Positions 43,305-53,198 are shown, counted from the first letter of the stretch. The stretch is 64,000 bases of DNA from Mycolicibacterium sp. CBMA 226 (GCF_009729075.1 NZ_VTGY01000001.1:62001-126000); one strand, 5' to 3'. Notes: generated from the sequence alone by a model not told the origin. Made by a program: numbers and translations.

Positions 43305-44662
43305 AGTCATTCTCCGAACGTAATTCTTTCGTCATTGGAATAGCCGGTGTAGCCTTGACGCTCGGCTTCGTAGCCGCGGCGCTGAATTTCAAAAGTCTGT
43401 CGTTCTCGGCATCCGCGAACAACTACAGCGCCATCTTCGCCGAGGCGGGGGGTCTGCGCGCTGGAGCGCCTGTGCAAGTCGCCGGCTATCGCGTTGGACA
43501 AGTCTCTTCGATTGGTATTGAAGGCAACCACGTTGTGGTGAAGTTCGATGTCGCGAAGGACGTGCGGCTCGGCGAGTTGACGGAAGCGAACATCAGGACC
43601 AAGAGCTTGCTCGGGTCCAAGGTTCTTGAGGTTACGCCTCGCGGTGACGGTCAGCTGAAAGCACTAATCCCGTTGGAGCGCACCAGGTCTCCGTATCAAC
43701 TGCCAGATGCTTTGGGCGATCTGTCGACGACTATCAATGGGCTCAACACCGATTCGTTGTCGACGGCGCTTGCAACGTTGTCCGACACGTTCAAGGACTC
43801 TCCTGCAGCATTGCGGGACGCGGTGGCCGGTGTTGGGCGATTCTCGCAGACGCTCGGTGACCGTGACGCGCAGTTACGCGGCTTGCTCGCGAACGCTAGT
43901 AAGGCCACTACGGTGCTGTCGGCGCGAGCAGACGAGATCGCTCAACTGGTTGCAAACAGCAATGCCCTTCTCGCCCAACTAACGACGCAAAGTCAGGCAC
44001 TGCAAAATATCTCTGGCAGCCTTTCAGCGTTCGCTCAGCAGCTAGCGGGCTTTATCGGCGATAACCGAACGCAGCTTCGGCCGGCTTTAGACAAACTCAA
44101 TGGGGTGCTGACCATCGTTGACAATCGCAGAGCTCAACTCACCTTGGCACTCAAGTACCTCAATCAGTACGCATTGTCGCTCGGCGAGGCGGTGGGTTCC
44201 GGTCCATATTTCAAGGCCATCCTCCCTAATCTGTTACCCGGACAGTTAACGCAGCCATTCATCGATGCAGCGTTCTCCGACCTTGGGCTTGATCCCAATA
44301 CACTGGCGCCCTCGCAGGCTGCAGATCCGCCCACTGGACAGCGAGCAACCCCGCCGCTGCCGATCCCGTATCCGCGCACCGGCCAAGCCGGCGACCCGCG
44401 ACAGAATCTGCCGGATGCGATCACCGGTAATCCAGGCGACCATCAGTGCGGCCCGCCGGGGATACCGCTACCCGGACCAGGGTGCTACCCCTACCGTGAG
44501 CCGGAGCCTGCGCCGCCGCCAGGCGGTCCGCCACCCGGACCCCCCGCAGTTCTGCCCGGCTCAACACCGACTACGACCGAACCCACTCCGTCTCCTGTCT
44601 TCGTGGTCCCGGCCGAACTGCCGCGGCCGGCAACGGAGCCCAACCGCGATGGAGGACAGTGA
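43301..44662 (+). CDS. mceC: MceC-type protein
   Basis: 453 residues from ATG 43301, overlapping the mceB stop by four bases; an in-frame GTG at 43289 is less likely. N-terminal helix followed by the MlaD domain (YSAIFAEAGGLRAGAPVQVAGYRVGQVSSI; TKSLLGSKVLEVTP), helical region and a long Pro-rich C-terminus (from about residue 350) of the MceC kind. Its TGA shares a base with the mceD start. Confidence 0.93.
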   Translation: MKSFSERNSFVIGIAGVALTLGFVAAALNFKSLSFSASANNYSAIFAEAGGLRAGAPVQVAGYRVGQVSSIGIEGNHVVVKFDVAKDVRLGELTEANIRTKSLLGSKVLEVTPRGDGQLKALIPLERTRSPYQLPDALGDLSTTINGLNTDSLSTALATLSDTFKDSPAALRDAVAGVGRFSQTLGDRDAQLRGLLANASKATTVLSARADEIAQLVANSNALLAQLTTQSQALQNISGSLSAFAQQLAGFIGDNRTQLRPALDKLNGVLTIVDNRRAQLTLALKYLNQYALSLGEAVGSGPYFKAILPNLLPGQLTQPFIDAAFSDLGLDPNTLAPSQAADPPTGQRATPPLPIPYPRTGQAGDPRQNLPDAITGNPGDHQCGPPGIPLPGPGCYPYREPEPAPPPGGPPPGPPAVLPGSTPTTTEPTPSPVFVVPAELPRPATEPNRDGGQ

Positions 44663-45972
44663 TGCGCTCGCGTCACCTACGAGTGGGGCTCTCTCTAACC
44701 CTGGTGCTGCTGTTGGTCGGAGGCGGCATCTTCACATTCCGCCACTTCGAAACCACCGACAGAACTCATATCGTGGCCTACTTCGACAACAGCAATGGGC
44801 TGTTCGTGGGCGATGAAGTGCGCATCCTCGGCGTTCCGGTGGGGGCAATCGACACAATTGAGCCACAAGCTAAACGAGTCAAAGTGGCGTTCTGGATCGA
44901 TCGCCAGTACAAGGTCCCCGCCGATGCCAAGGCTGTAATCGTCTCGCCACAATTGGTCACCGCCCGCGCTATACAACTGACGCCGGCATTCGAGAACGGC
45001 CCTCAACTGGCTGACGGCGCGACGATTCCGCAAGACCGCACCGCAGTTCCGCTTGAGTGGGACGACTTGCGAAACCAATTGGAGAAGCTGACCGATGCCT
45101 TACAACCAAGCCGACCACAAGGCGTGAGCACCCTCGGTGCATTCGTCAATACAGCGGCGAACAACCTTCGCGGCCAGGGCGCCAATATCCGTCACACAAT
45201 CATCGAACTCTCTCAGGCCCTTTCGGCTCTAGGCGACCATAGTGGCGACATGTTCTCCACTATCAAAAATCTGTCGGTGGTGGTTTCGGCGTTGGACGAT
45301 AGCTCCACATTGTTAGCGCACCTAAACCAGAACCTGGCCTCGGTTACCGGTTTGCTGACCAATGACTCCGGAGCAGTCGGCACGGCAATCTCCGACCTCA
45401 ACGCCGTAGTTACGGACACCACGAACTTCGTCAGGGAGAATCGCGAAGCCCTTGGCACGGCGACTGATCGGCTGGCTTCAATATCGAGCACTGTCAATGA
45501 GAACCTCGATGGCATCAAACAGGCGCTGCACGTCTTTCCTACTGCGGCTTCCGATTTCGCCAACGTCTATCAGCCATCGCAAGATTCACTTTCCGGAATT
45601 CTCGCGCTCAACAACTTCGCTGATCCTCTGAAGTTGATCTGTGGGAGCATTGCCGCCGCAGGACGTCTTAACGGCGGCTACTCATCGAAGCTCTGCATGC
45701 AATACCTGGCACCCATCGTGAAGAACCGCCAAATCAATTTCCTGCCAGTCGGCGCTAACCCAATCGTGGGGGAGTCGGCACGACCAAATGAACTCACCTA
45801 CAGCGAAGATCGGTTGCGCCCTGATTTCGTACCTCCGCACCCGGATTCAGCGCCGAGCGAACGGGCCCCTGATCCGGCTGCTTACATCGGCGACACCCCT
45901 CCTGAGGCTGCCGCGACCGACCCCGCTGCCGGACTGTCTGGCCTGATGGTGCCTGCGAAAGGAGGGTCGTGA
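44662..45972 (+). CDS. mceD: MceD-type protein
   Basis: 436 residues from ATG 44662 (or GTG 44659). N-terminal helix GLSLTLVLLLVGGGIFTF, MlaD domain (VAYFDNSNGLFVGDEVRILGVPVGAIDTI; VSPQLVTARAIQLTP), helical rod, then a Pro/Ala-rich tail to KGGS. It overlaps mceE by one base (TGATG). Confidence 0.93.
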   Translation: MRSRHLRVGLSLTLVLLLVGGGIFTFRHFETTDRTHIVAYFDNSNGLFVGDEVRILGVPVGAIDTIEPQAKRVKVAFWIDRQYKVPADAKAVIVSPQLVTARAIQLTPAFENGPQLADGATIPQDRTAVPLEWDDLRNQLEKLTDALQPSRPQGVSTLGAFVNTAANNLRGQGANIRHTIIELSQALSALGDHSGDMFSTIKNLSVVVSALDDSSTLLAHLNQNLASVTGLLTNDSGAVGTAISDLNAVVTDTTNFVRENREALGTATDRLASISSTVNENLDGIKQALHVFPTAASDFANVYQPSQDSLSGILALNNFADPLKLICGSIAAAGRLNGGYSSKLCMQYLAPIVKNRQINFLPVGANPIVGESARPNELTYSEDRLRPDFVPPHPDSAPSERAPDPAAYIGDTPPEAAATDPAAGLSGLMVPAKGGS

Positions 45973-47114
45973 TGGCTATCGCTGTCAAAACGCATCGCGT
46001 GAGAACGACGTTACTGCTGTGTGCCGCCGGCGCCATCGCTGCGGGCTGTCAATGGCAAGGTTTGAATTCGCTGCCCATGCCTGGAACCGAGGGCCGTGGC
46101 GACGGATCATTCGTGGTGCAGGCGCAGCTGCCTGATGTGGGCACGATTGAGCGCAACTCTCGGGTTCGGGTGGGCGACGTTAACGTTGGCACCATTACCA
46201 ACATCGAGCGACAGGATTGGCACGCGCTGGTCACATTGAGGCTCAACGCCGACGTCGACCTTCCTGCCAACGCCACTGCCAAGATCGGCCAGACCAGCCT
46301 GCTCGGTTCCCTACACTTGGAGCTCGCTCCGCCAACCGATGTTCCGGCCGAAGGAAAACTGCACCAGGGTTCGTTGATACCCCTGCAAAACGGCGGTTCC
46401 TATCCCAACACCGATCAGACGCTAGCGGCCCTATCGCTGATGCTCAATGGTGGCGGTATCGGCCAACTTCAAGAGATCAACACCGCATTCGCAACGGCTT
46501 TCGGTGGGCGTGAAGCTGATCTACGCGGCCTCATCGATCAAATCAATCAGTTCGTGGGTCATGTCAACGATCAAACCAACGACATCATTGCCGCTACCGA
46601 AAGTTTCAACAATCTGGTGGGCCAATTTGCTGCGGCAAAACCTGTGTTGGACCGGGCATTACGCACTCTTCCTGGCGCTTTAGCGGTTCTGGCCGACCGC
46701 CGCAACGAGCTTGGCGATGCAATTGATGCATTCGGAAGATTCAGTGCGTTGACCGCAGACGCGGTAAATGGGACGAAGCAGAATCTCGTTTCTGAACTGA
46801 AAGCCGCGGCGCCGGTGCTGAATTCGCTTGCCAATGCGGGACCATCGCTAACCCGCTCGCTGAGCATCCTGCCGACGCTTCCCTGGCCGATCGAGAACGT
46901 TCCCAAGATCATCCGCGGTGACTTTCTCAACACCGATGCCGTTTTCGATCTGACGTTGAGCCGTCTCGACGTTGGCTTCTTCACCGGCACGCGCTGGGAG
47001 GGCAACCTCACCAAACTGGAGATGCAGTGGGGCCGCACGATTGGCCAGTTGCCGAGTCCCTATACCGCGGGAAATCCCCTCCTTGCCCCTTATCAGCTGA
47101 ATCAAGGACCGTGA
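45972..47114 (+). CDS. mceE: MceE-type lipoprotein
   Basis: 380 residues. Signal peptide with lipobox (TTLLLCAAGAIAAGC, Cys about residue 26), so it is lipid-anchored, as MceE/LprK proteins are. MlaD domain (VVQAQLPDVGTIERNSRVRVGDVNVGTIT; TSLLGSLHLELAPP), followed by the helical section. Fifth of the six subunits; one base separates its stop from mceF. Confidence 0.94.
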   Translation: MAIAVKTHRVRTTLLLCAAGAIAAGCQWQGLNSLPMPGTEGRGDGSFVVQAQLPDVGTIERNSRVRVGDVNVGTITNIERQDWHALVTLRLNADVDLPANATAKIGQTSLLGSLHLELAPPTDVPAEGKLHQGSLIPLQNGGSYPNTDQTLAALSLMLNGGGIGQLQEINTAFATAFGGREADLRGLIDQINQFVGHVNDQTNDIIAATESFNNLVGQFAAAKPVLDRALRTLPGALAVLADRRNELGDAIDAFGRFSALTADAVNGTKQNLVSELKAAAPVLNSLANAGPSLTRSLSILPTLPWPIENVPKIIRGDFLNTDAVFDLTLSRLDVGFFTGTRWEGNLTKLEMQWGRTIGQLPSPYTAGNPLLAPYQLNQGP

Positions 47115-47115
47115 C

Positions 47116-48573
47116 ATGTTGTCGAGAAGGATCAAGCTGCAGTTGGCGATATTCGCGGTGGTCGCTCTTGTCGCCGGTGGAATCATGGTGTTCGACTACA
47201 TCAAGGTGCCGTCGATGCTCGGAGTCGGTGAGTACCGGGTAACTGTGCAATTGCCTGCTGCGGGTGGTCTTTATCCGTCCGGAAACGTCACATATCGAGG
47301 AACAGAGGTAGGCCGAGTCACAGGTATCCGACTCACCGACCGAGGAGTCGATGCAGTGCTGTCTTTGAACTCCAGTATCAAAATTCCCAGCGACCTCGAC
47401 GCGCAAGTCCACAGTGTCTCAGCGATCGGAGAGCAATATGTGGCATTGGTACCGCGTTCCGGCAACGGCAATGCGCTCAAAGACGGTGACGTCATTCCGA
47501 TGACGCGTTCCTCGGTCCCTCCGCCTATCGGGGGTCTGCTCGACGCGGCGAACCGTGGTCTACAAGCCGTTCCCAAGGATGACGTAAAGACCGCTATCGA
47601 CGAGAGCTACACAGCGATAGGCGGACTCGGACCTGAAATATCGCGTGTGGTCAACGGATCCACCGAGCTTGCCATCGATGCACACAAGAATATTGACCCG
47701 CTGCTAGCGCTAATCGACAAGTCACAGCCGGTGCTGGACTCTCAAGCCAACACTGCTGAGTCGATCCGCGCTTGGGCGGCGCATCTCGCCGATCTCACCG
47801 GTCAGCTCAAATCGCACGATGCCGCGGTGGCCGGCTTCCTTCACAACGGCGGCGCTGCGGCTGAAGAGGCGCGCCAGCTGGTCGATCGCCTGAAGCTAAG
47901 TTTGCCCGTGCTGCTGGCCAACCTCGTGAGCGTTGGGCAGGTCGCGGTTGTCTACCAACCCGCGATCGAGCAGATTCTTGTCCTTGAACCGGAACTAGTT
48001 GCAATCATGCAAGCAGTGTCGTTGCCTAACAGGGATTCTCGACGACCGTTTCCCGGGATCTGGTCTTCGTTCAACCTGAACCTCAACGATACTCCGCCGT
48101 GCTCGACTGGATTTCTTCCTCCGCAACAGCTGAGTTCGCCTGACGTGCAGGATGTTCCAGACAGACCTGACGGCGATCTGTATTGCAGGATTCCGCAGGA
48201 TGCTCGGAACGTCGTACGCGGCGCTCGCAATCTGCCCTGTATCACACGTCCCGGTAAGCGAGCGCCAACCGTCAAACTCTGCGAGAGCGATCAGGACTAT
48301 GTACCGCTCAACGACGGCAATAATTGGAAGGGAGATCCAAACGCGACGATGACAGGGCAGGACATCCCGCAACTGCCGCCAGACGTCGCGCAACCGAATC
48401 ACGTGTCCGAGCAGCCGCCGATTGCGGTCGCTCAATACGATCCGGCCACTGGTACGTACCTCGCCCCAGACGGTCGGGTTTACACGCAAGGCGACCTCGC
48501 TCAGACCACGAAAGGCAAGACATGGCAAGGAATGCTGACGCCGACCAGCCAACCGCCGACAGCGACTCGATGA
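47116..48573 (+). CDS. mceF: MceF-type protein
   Basis: 485 residues. N-terminal membrane helix LAIFAVVALVAGGIMVF, MlaD domain (VTVQLPAAGGLYPSGNVTYRGTEVGRVT; VSAIGEQYVALVP), helical segment, and a long tail with PGIWSSFNLNLNDTPPCSTGF and ARNLPCITRPGKRAPTVKLC, which is shared with the partial MceF at the right end of the window. The TGA overlaps the next ATG (48570). Confidence 0.94.
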   Translation: MLSRRIKLQLAIFAVVALVAGGIMVFDYIKVPSMLGVGEYRVTVQLPAAGGLYPSGNVTYRGTEVGRVTGIRLTDRGVDAVLSLNSSIKIPSDLDAQVHSVSAIGEQYVALVPRSGNGNALKDGDVIPMTRSSVPPPIGGLLDAANRGLQAVPKDDVKTAIDESYTAIGGLGPEISRVVNGSTELAIDAHKNIDPLLALIDKSQPVLDSQANTAESIRAWAAHLADLTGQLKSHDAAVAGFLHNGGAAAEEARQLVDRLKLSLPVLLANLVSVGQVAVVYQPAIEQILVLEPELVAIMQAVSLPNRDSRRPFPGIWSSFNLNLNDTPPCSTGFLPPQQLSSPDVQDVPDRPDGDLYCRIPQDARNVVRGARNLPCITRPGKRAPTVKLCESDQDYVPLNDGNNWKGDPNATMTGQDIPQLPPDVAQPNHVSEQPPIAVAQYDPATGTYLAPDGRVYTQGDLAQTTKGKTWQGMLTPTSQPPTATR

Positions 48574-49112
48574 TCGACGCGGCGGGGTTGAACCCCCGTG
48601 ATCAGGGCGATACGCCGTTGCGGAAGCGCTTTTCAGCCCCGGTGGTCGCGATCGTAATTTGCTCAGTCGCACTGGTCGGCACGGCCACGCTGAGTGCCGT
48701 TTTCGGATACCGAATGTACGAAGATCGTCGGGTAGACAACGCCCGCGCAGCCTACATCCAGGCTGCGCGCCAAGGTGTTATCAACCTGACGACGATCAAC
48801 TACACCACGGTCGATGAAGACGTTAAGCGGGTCTTGGATTCGTCGACGGGGTCCTTCCATGATGACTTTGAAAGGCGAGCCAAATCATTCGCCGAAGTGG
48901 TCAAGAAGGCCCAGAGTAAGTCGGAAGGCACTATCACCGCGGCCGCTATCCAGAAGGAAGATGGAGGCCAGGCGACGGTTCTGGTCACAGTTTCATTGAA
49001 GATGGGGAACGCAGGTGCTGCTGAACAACCGCCGCGATCTTGGCGGATGGTTATCGACGTCGCGAAGACCGGCGACACCGCCAAGATTTCCAACGTCCAA
49101 TTTGCGACGTGA
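48570..49112 (+). CDS. Mce-associated membrane protein 1
   Basis: 180 residues from ATG overlapping the mceF stop; an upstream ATG (48522) is also possible. A single membrane helix (PVVAIVICSVALVGTATLSAVFGY) is followed by an extracellular NTF2-like domain ending SWRMVIDVAKTGDTAKISNVQFA. This is the Mas/Mam arrangement found after mceF in mycobacteria; such proteins stabilise Mce complexes. It is coupled to the next gene. Confidence 0.86.
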   Translation: MIDAAGLNPRDQGDTPLRKRFSAPVVAIVICSVALVGTATLSAVFGYRMYEDRRVDNARAAYIQAARQGVINLTTINYTTVDEDVKRVLDSSTGSFHDDFERRAKSFAEVVKKAQSKSEGTITAAAIQKEDGGQATVLVTVSLKMGNAGAAEQPPRSWRMVIDVAKTGDTAKISNVQFAT

Positions 49113-49858
49113 TGATGTTCGACTCGACAGCGCGATTGGAGACGAAATTGCTTGCCCAAAGGTTAGACGATGATGAGATGTCGGCCGAACGCCTTTGCAA
49201 GACGGCGACTTCAGCGACAGAGGGTTCGGCGGAGGCCTCTAGCCTGACTGAACTGGACTTGGAAGACGCAGATCGGGCCGACGGCAGCACAGAGAAGCCG
49301 GCGCAGCTCGATGAACTCATTGACGGGACGTCTGCGAATGACATGCCTGCGTCTGCCGCGCGATCCCACCGTCGCATGCGGTGGCTCTCCGTTGTCGGTT
49401 ACGGAGTAGTTCCGACTTTGGTGATTCTTCTCGCTGGTGGCGCAGGCTACCTCAAATGGCAGAACGAGATCGCTCGACAGTCGCAATTGGCAGCGGCGCA
49501 GTCTGTTTCGGCAGCAACGGAGGCCGCCACCGCAATGCTCTCCTACCAAGCGAACACTGCAGACAAGCAACTTAACGCTGCACGCGAGCGACTCACCGGG
49601 AGGTTTCGAGACGAGTATTCCCGTCTCATTAAGGACGTGGTCATTCCGGGCGCGAAGGAGAAGCACATCTCGGTCACGGCGTCGAGTCCCGCCGCTGCGC
49701 CGGTTTCGGCGTCCATGAACCATGCGGTCGTGCTGGTGTACGTGAATCAGACGACCACGATGGGGGGCGATCCGCCAACCGACACCGCCTCCGCCGTTCT
49801 CGTCACATTGGACAAGGAAGGTGACCGATGGCTTGTCTCAAGCTTCGACCCAGTCTGA
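49112..49858 (+). CDS. Mce-associated membrane protein 2
   Basis: 248 residues from ATG sharing a base with the previous stop. A cytoplasmic acidic N-terminus of about 90 residues precedes one membrane helix (VVGYGVVPTLVILLAGGAGYL), then a periplasmic NTF2-like domain ending KEGDRWLVSSFDPV. Same family as the preceding gene, with a longer N-terminus. Its stop overlaps the MPT51-like start (TGATG). Confidence 0.85.
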   Translation: MMFDSTARLETKLLAQRLDDDEMSAERLCKTATSATEGSAEASSLTELDLEDADRADGSTEKPAQLDELIDGTSANDMPASAARSHRRMRWLSVVGYGVVPTLVILLAGGAGYLKWQNEIARQSQLAAAQSVSAATEAATAMLSYQANTADKQLNAARERLTGRFRDEYSRLIKDVVIPGAKEKHISVTASSPAAAPVSASMNHAVVLVYVNQTTTMGGDPPTDTASAVLVTLDKEGDRWLVSSFDPV

Positions 49859-50847
49859 TGGCCACAGCTCGCACAAGACCTGCGTCTAGGCATGGAACGG
49901 GCGTGGTTCTAGCAACGAAAGGCCACGGCGAACACGCTCGGGCGAGCCGGCCGCGAAGGCGACAACGCGCGTTGCGGATTCGTGTAGTAGCCCTAGTGGC
50001 TGCAGCCTTCTCGATGGTCTGTGGGGTAAGCGCGCCGGCGCATGCGGCTTCCGTTGTCGAGTATCTGTCGGTGCCTTCGGCGGCGATGGGTCGCGAAATC
50101 CCCGTAGCGTTCCGGGCCGGTGGCCCGCACGCGGTCGTGCTGTTGGATGCATTCAATGCCGCTCCAGACGTCAGCAACTGGGTTGGTGCCGGTGCATTCA
50201 ACGCACTCGCCGGCAAGGGAATTTCGATAGCTGCTCCAGCTGGCGGCGCGTTTAGCCTCTACACCGACTGGGAGCAGGACAGTAGTCAGCAGTGGGAGAC
50301 CTTCCTCTCTCAGGAGCTTCCAGACTGGCTCGCGGCGAATAGGGGCCTGGCTCGTGGCGGGCACGCTGTTGTCGGAGCTGCGCAGGGTGGTACTGCGGCT
50401 GTGACGCTGGCGGAGTTCCATCCGGATCGATTCCGCTACGCCGGTTCGCTGTCGGGCTTCATGACCCCGTCGTCGACATCGATGAATGGCGCGATAACTG
50501 CGGGTTTGGCGCAGTTCGGCGGTGCCAATACCCAGGCCATGTGGGGGGCAGCACAGCTGGGCAGATGGAAGTGGCACGATCCTGATGTGAATATAAACCT
50601 GTTGGTAGAGAACAATATTCGACTCTGGATCTACAGCCCATCGACATTGAGTTGCAGTAATCCTGCAGCCATGATCGGATACTGCGACCAGGCCCAAGGC
50701 AGCAACAAGACGTTCTATCGTGACTATCGGAATGCTGCTGGTACGAACGGTCACTTCGATATCCCCGTAGCGGGCGAACATGATTGGAGCACCTGGGGGC
50801 CGCAACTTTCTGCGATGGCCGCCGACCTCTCAGGCACGATCAGATGA
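49858..50847 (+). CDS. MPT51/antigen 85-like secreted protein without nucleophile
   Basis: 329 residues from ATG overlapping the preceding stop. A signal peptide (IRVVALVAAAFSMVCGVSAPAHA) ends about residue 63. The alpha/beta-hydrolase fold of mycolyltransferases follows: WVGAGAFNALAGKGISIAAPAGG, DWEQDSSQQWETFLSQELPDWL, FHPDRFRYAGSLSGF, TQAMWGAAQLGRWKWHDP, and a late TNGHFDIP. At the nucleophile elbow, where antigen 85 has GLSM, it reads GAAQGG (residues 173-178), as in MPT51, so it should lack mycolyl transfer. MPT51-type proteins bind matrix proteins or cell-wall glycolipids. Coupling to an mce operon is unusual. Confidence 0.85.
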   Translation: MATARTRPASRHGTGVVLATKGHGEHARASRPRRRQRALRIRVVALVAAAFSMVCGVSAPAHAASVVEYLSVPSAAMGREIPVAFRAGGPHAVVLLDAFNAAPDVSNWVGAGAFNALAGKGISIAAPAGGAFSLYTDWEQDSSQQWETFLSQELPDWLAANRGLARGGHAVVGAAQGGTAAVTLAEFHPDRFRYAGSLSGFMTPSSTSMNGAITAGLAQFGGANTQAMWGAAQLGRWKWHDPDVNINLLVENNIRLWIYSPSTLSCSNPAAMIGYCDQAQGSNKTFYRDYRNAAGTNGHFDIPVAGEHDWSTWGPQLSAMAADLSGTIR

Positions 50848-50890
50848 CGGGACATTGCCCAGTGGCTCGCCAGAAAGTGAATGCTGACGC

Positions 50891-51742
50891 GTGAATTTCG
50901 TACGTGGCATTGAGGCTGCTGGTGAGTGCGAAGGCCGCCACACCGATTGCAGCGGCCGGCAAGACGGGAGTACAGCCGTGACTAATGCGGTTATGTCCGG
51001 AGACGAGTTCGAATTCTTCGTGGGGCGACTACTTTGCACTACATCCCTCGGACAGGCGGACAGATGCACGCCCATACAGAGGCAGCATTCCCGCGGCCCG
51101 GCGCCACACATAACGGCAGACGTCATCAATGCCTGTGTCTTGCGCCTCCTCGATAGCGAGGGGATGCCAGCAGTTACGGCGCGGCGGATCGCGGCCGAGC
51201 TGAACATCTCTACGCGGACTCTCTACAAGAAAGTTAGATCCCGCGAAGAGATGCTCCGTAATGTTGTTGAGTCGCATTGCTCGGCTCTAACGTTCGGTCC
51301 GCTCCTCGAGGATGATGGATGGGAAGCTGCCATACTCGATTGGTGCACGAGTCTGCATCGTGAGTTGCTCGAGCATCCTCATATCACCGGCTTGCTGGCA
51401 CAGGATGACACGCCGGCGGTCAAGTGGCTACTCGGCTCTGTAGTTGAGTCAATGATCAACGCAGGGTTCCCGCCTTCCACCTCTTTGATCTATTGCCGCT
51501 CGCTGTTGGACCTAACAATCTGTGATGCGATCCGGAGGACTCGGGCTATGAGCGTCGAGGTGTCTTCGGTTGTTGGTATAGAGACGGCACAGTCCACGTC
51601 GGATCTCGGTGCGACGATCAGATGGCTGATTGCGGGCGTGCGCACGGATTTTGATCAGTCAGTCGGTCCAGCGGTGGATGTCGATGGAAAGCGTGGCGAT
51701 CGGGGAATAAAGCTAGTCGATCGGGAGATCACGCGTTGTTGA
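50891..51742 (+). CDS. TetR-family regulator
   Basis: Up to 283 residues. The HTH is ITADVINACVLRLLDSEGMPAVTARRIAAELNISTRTLYKKVRSREEM, with TetR spacing, followed by an all-helical C-terminus with IRWLIAGVRTDFDQ. The start is uncertain because about 75 low-similarity residues precede the HTH; GTG 50891 gives the full frame and ATG 50994 is an alternative. It follows the MPT51-like gene by 43 bases on the same strand. It may be the repressor of the TGACYRGTCA sites or a separate regulator. Confidence 0.72.
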   Translation: MNFVRGIEAAGECEGRHTDCSGRQDGSTAVTNAVMSGDEFEFFVGRLLCTTSLGQADRCTPIQRQHSRGPAPHITADVINACVLRLLDSEGMPAVTARRIAAELNISTRTLYKKVRSREEMLRNVVESHCSALTFGPLLEDDGWEAAILDWCTSLHRELLEHPHITGLLAQDDTPAVKWLLGSVVESMINAGFPPSTSLIYCRSLLDLTICDAIRRTRAMSVEVSSVVGIETAQSTSDLGATIRWLIAGVRTDFDQSVGPAVDVDGKRGDRGIKLVDREITRC

Positions 51743-51937
51743 GCTACTTGGCACCGACCGCCCGGCGGTGTGGCAATGATTCGAAAGCATTGCCTAAAAA
51801 TCGTATTTGCGCGCAAGTGGATTTTGTGGTGCCGCCTCGGAATCCATGGCGTATGACGGGGGCTCTCCGGGAAAGCCTGCCATTTTAGTGACATGCAGAG
51901 CTTAGTCAGCATGCGAGTCAGGGATTTCCAGTAGAGG

Positions 51938-52288
51938 ATGCGAGAGGATCAGATCACCTTGGCAACGGAATCAGCGCTCGCTTGGCTTTTGGCCGACATC
52001 GCGAAACCTTTTCTGAATACAGTGGAACGCGCGTGGACGTGCGTACAGATCGGCGCTGGGGACAACAGCAGGGCGATAGTGAACTTGCTGAGGTTGCTAG
52101 CGCGTCACAAAGCCGATTTACCCAATGAGGCAGCGCTTCAGCTAACGGCGTGGCTCTCAGGATATTCGGGAAGTAGCAGAGAGGCCGAATTGCGCGCCCT
52201 CGTTGCCCAGATTGTCGCAGTCGACAAGCGCGTCAGCCCTTCGTCCGACGCGGGGCGAGCACACCGTGTGTGGCCATCGACAGCGTAA
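51938..52288 (+). CDS. Hypothetical protein, helical
   Basis: 116 residues, ATG start with GTAGAGG near it. The sequence is helical, with SALAWLLADIAKPFLNTVERAWTCVQIGAGD, and ends in a Leu/Ala-rich stretch, then charged residues. No domain is recognised. It could be a short regulatory or structural protein. Support is coding character only. Confidence 0.4.
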   Translation: MREDQITLATESALAWLLADIAKPFLNTVERAWTCVQIGAGDNSRAIVNLLRLLARHKADLPNEAALQLTAWLSGYSGSSREAELRALVAQIVAVDKRVSPSSDAGRAHRVWPSTA

Positions 52289-52593
52289 TTGATGCTGACT
52301 TGCCTACACTCGTGTGAAGGAAGGCTCGGTCAGCCGGGTTTGCCTGGGGCGCTTGGTGTTTTCTACGGTTGAACGGAGCGATGCGACGGACGTGACGGAT
52401 GCGACTGCTGCATCAGAGCATCGCCTAGGTATCAGTGTTATATGAAAGTCTATTCGTGTTGGTTGTTCGCGGGAAAGCGGGCGCAGTATCCGACGGCGAG
52501 TCGAGTCGGAGCGACGCATATGATGACGTGAGAAGATGAACAAACAACGATGTTGTACTATTTTCGCTCTGGTTTGTGTGTCACTCTGATTAG

Positions 52594-52959
52594 GTGAATA
52601 TTTCGCGAGCGCCGCTCATTTGTGGAGCTTTGATGCTGCTCGTCTCGAGCGTCGGAATGCTTCGACCGGCACGTGCAGCGGCCGTCCCGGCACCAGAGGT
52701 CGAGTACACATACGATGTGATGGTTCGACGACATTTCGACTTTCCGAATAACGATGCTCTCGGATATGGGTGGGCCATCTGCAGTAGGGTAGGTTCTGGT
52801 GCGTCCTACTCAAGCGTTTTATCCGACACGAAACGTGACGTATCTCCCAGCGACGAGCAATCGGCTAATTATGTCGTGTCTAACGCAGTTGGCATTCTCT
52901 GTCCCGCGCTGATCTGGCAGTTGCGGAACTCGGCGGCCGGTTATCAGCCGCCAGGCTAG
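52594..52959 (+). CDS. Secreted DUF732-type protein
   Basis: 121 residues, GTG start. A signal peptide (APLICGALMLLVSSVGMLRPARAAA) precedes a short domain with two cysteines and the pattern YGWAICSRVGSGASYSSVLSD ... ANYVVSNAVGILCPALI, typical of DUF732, a mycobacterial exported family of unknown role. Cys pairs would form a disulfide. Stands alone. Confidence 0.6.
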   Translation: MNISRAPLICGALMLLVSSVGMLRPARAAAVPAPEVEYTYDVMVRRHFDFPNNDALGYGWAICSRVGSGASYSSVLSDTKRDVSPSDEQSANYVVSNAVGILCPALIWQLRNSAAGYQPPG

Positions 52960-53198
52960 CCGCTCGACACGTTCGCGGTGCGGTATTGCACAGCGCGAGA
53001 ACTGAATCCGTCCTTCGTCTGGACCCAATGGCAGTTCCGTCCCATCACTTTCATCGACACGACAAGCGCCGTGGTCGGCAGTCGGTTGCCGCCGATGCAA
53101 TACCGGCGACGGAGGTGACAGGACTCAACGCGTGCTGTCGGCAACCCTATAGCCCCAAGTTACTCAGCATTCACTGACTATGGACCGGAGGTAATGGT

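Noticed and set aside
52380..52400. GACGGACGTGACGGATGCGACTG as a short tandem repeat
   Set aside because: The units are irregular and there are too few of them to call a repeat.
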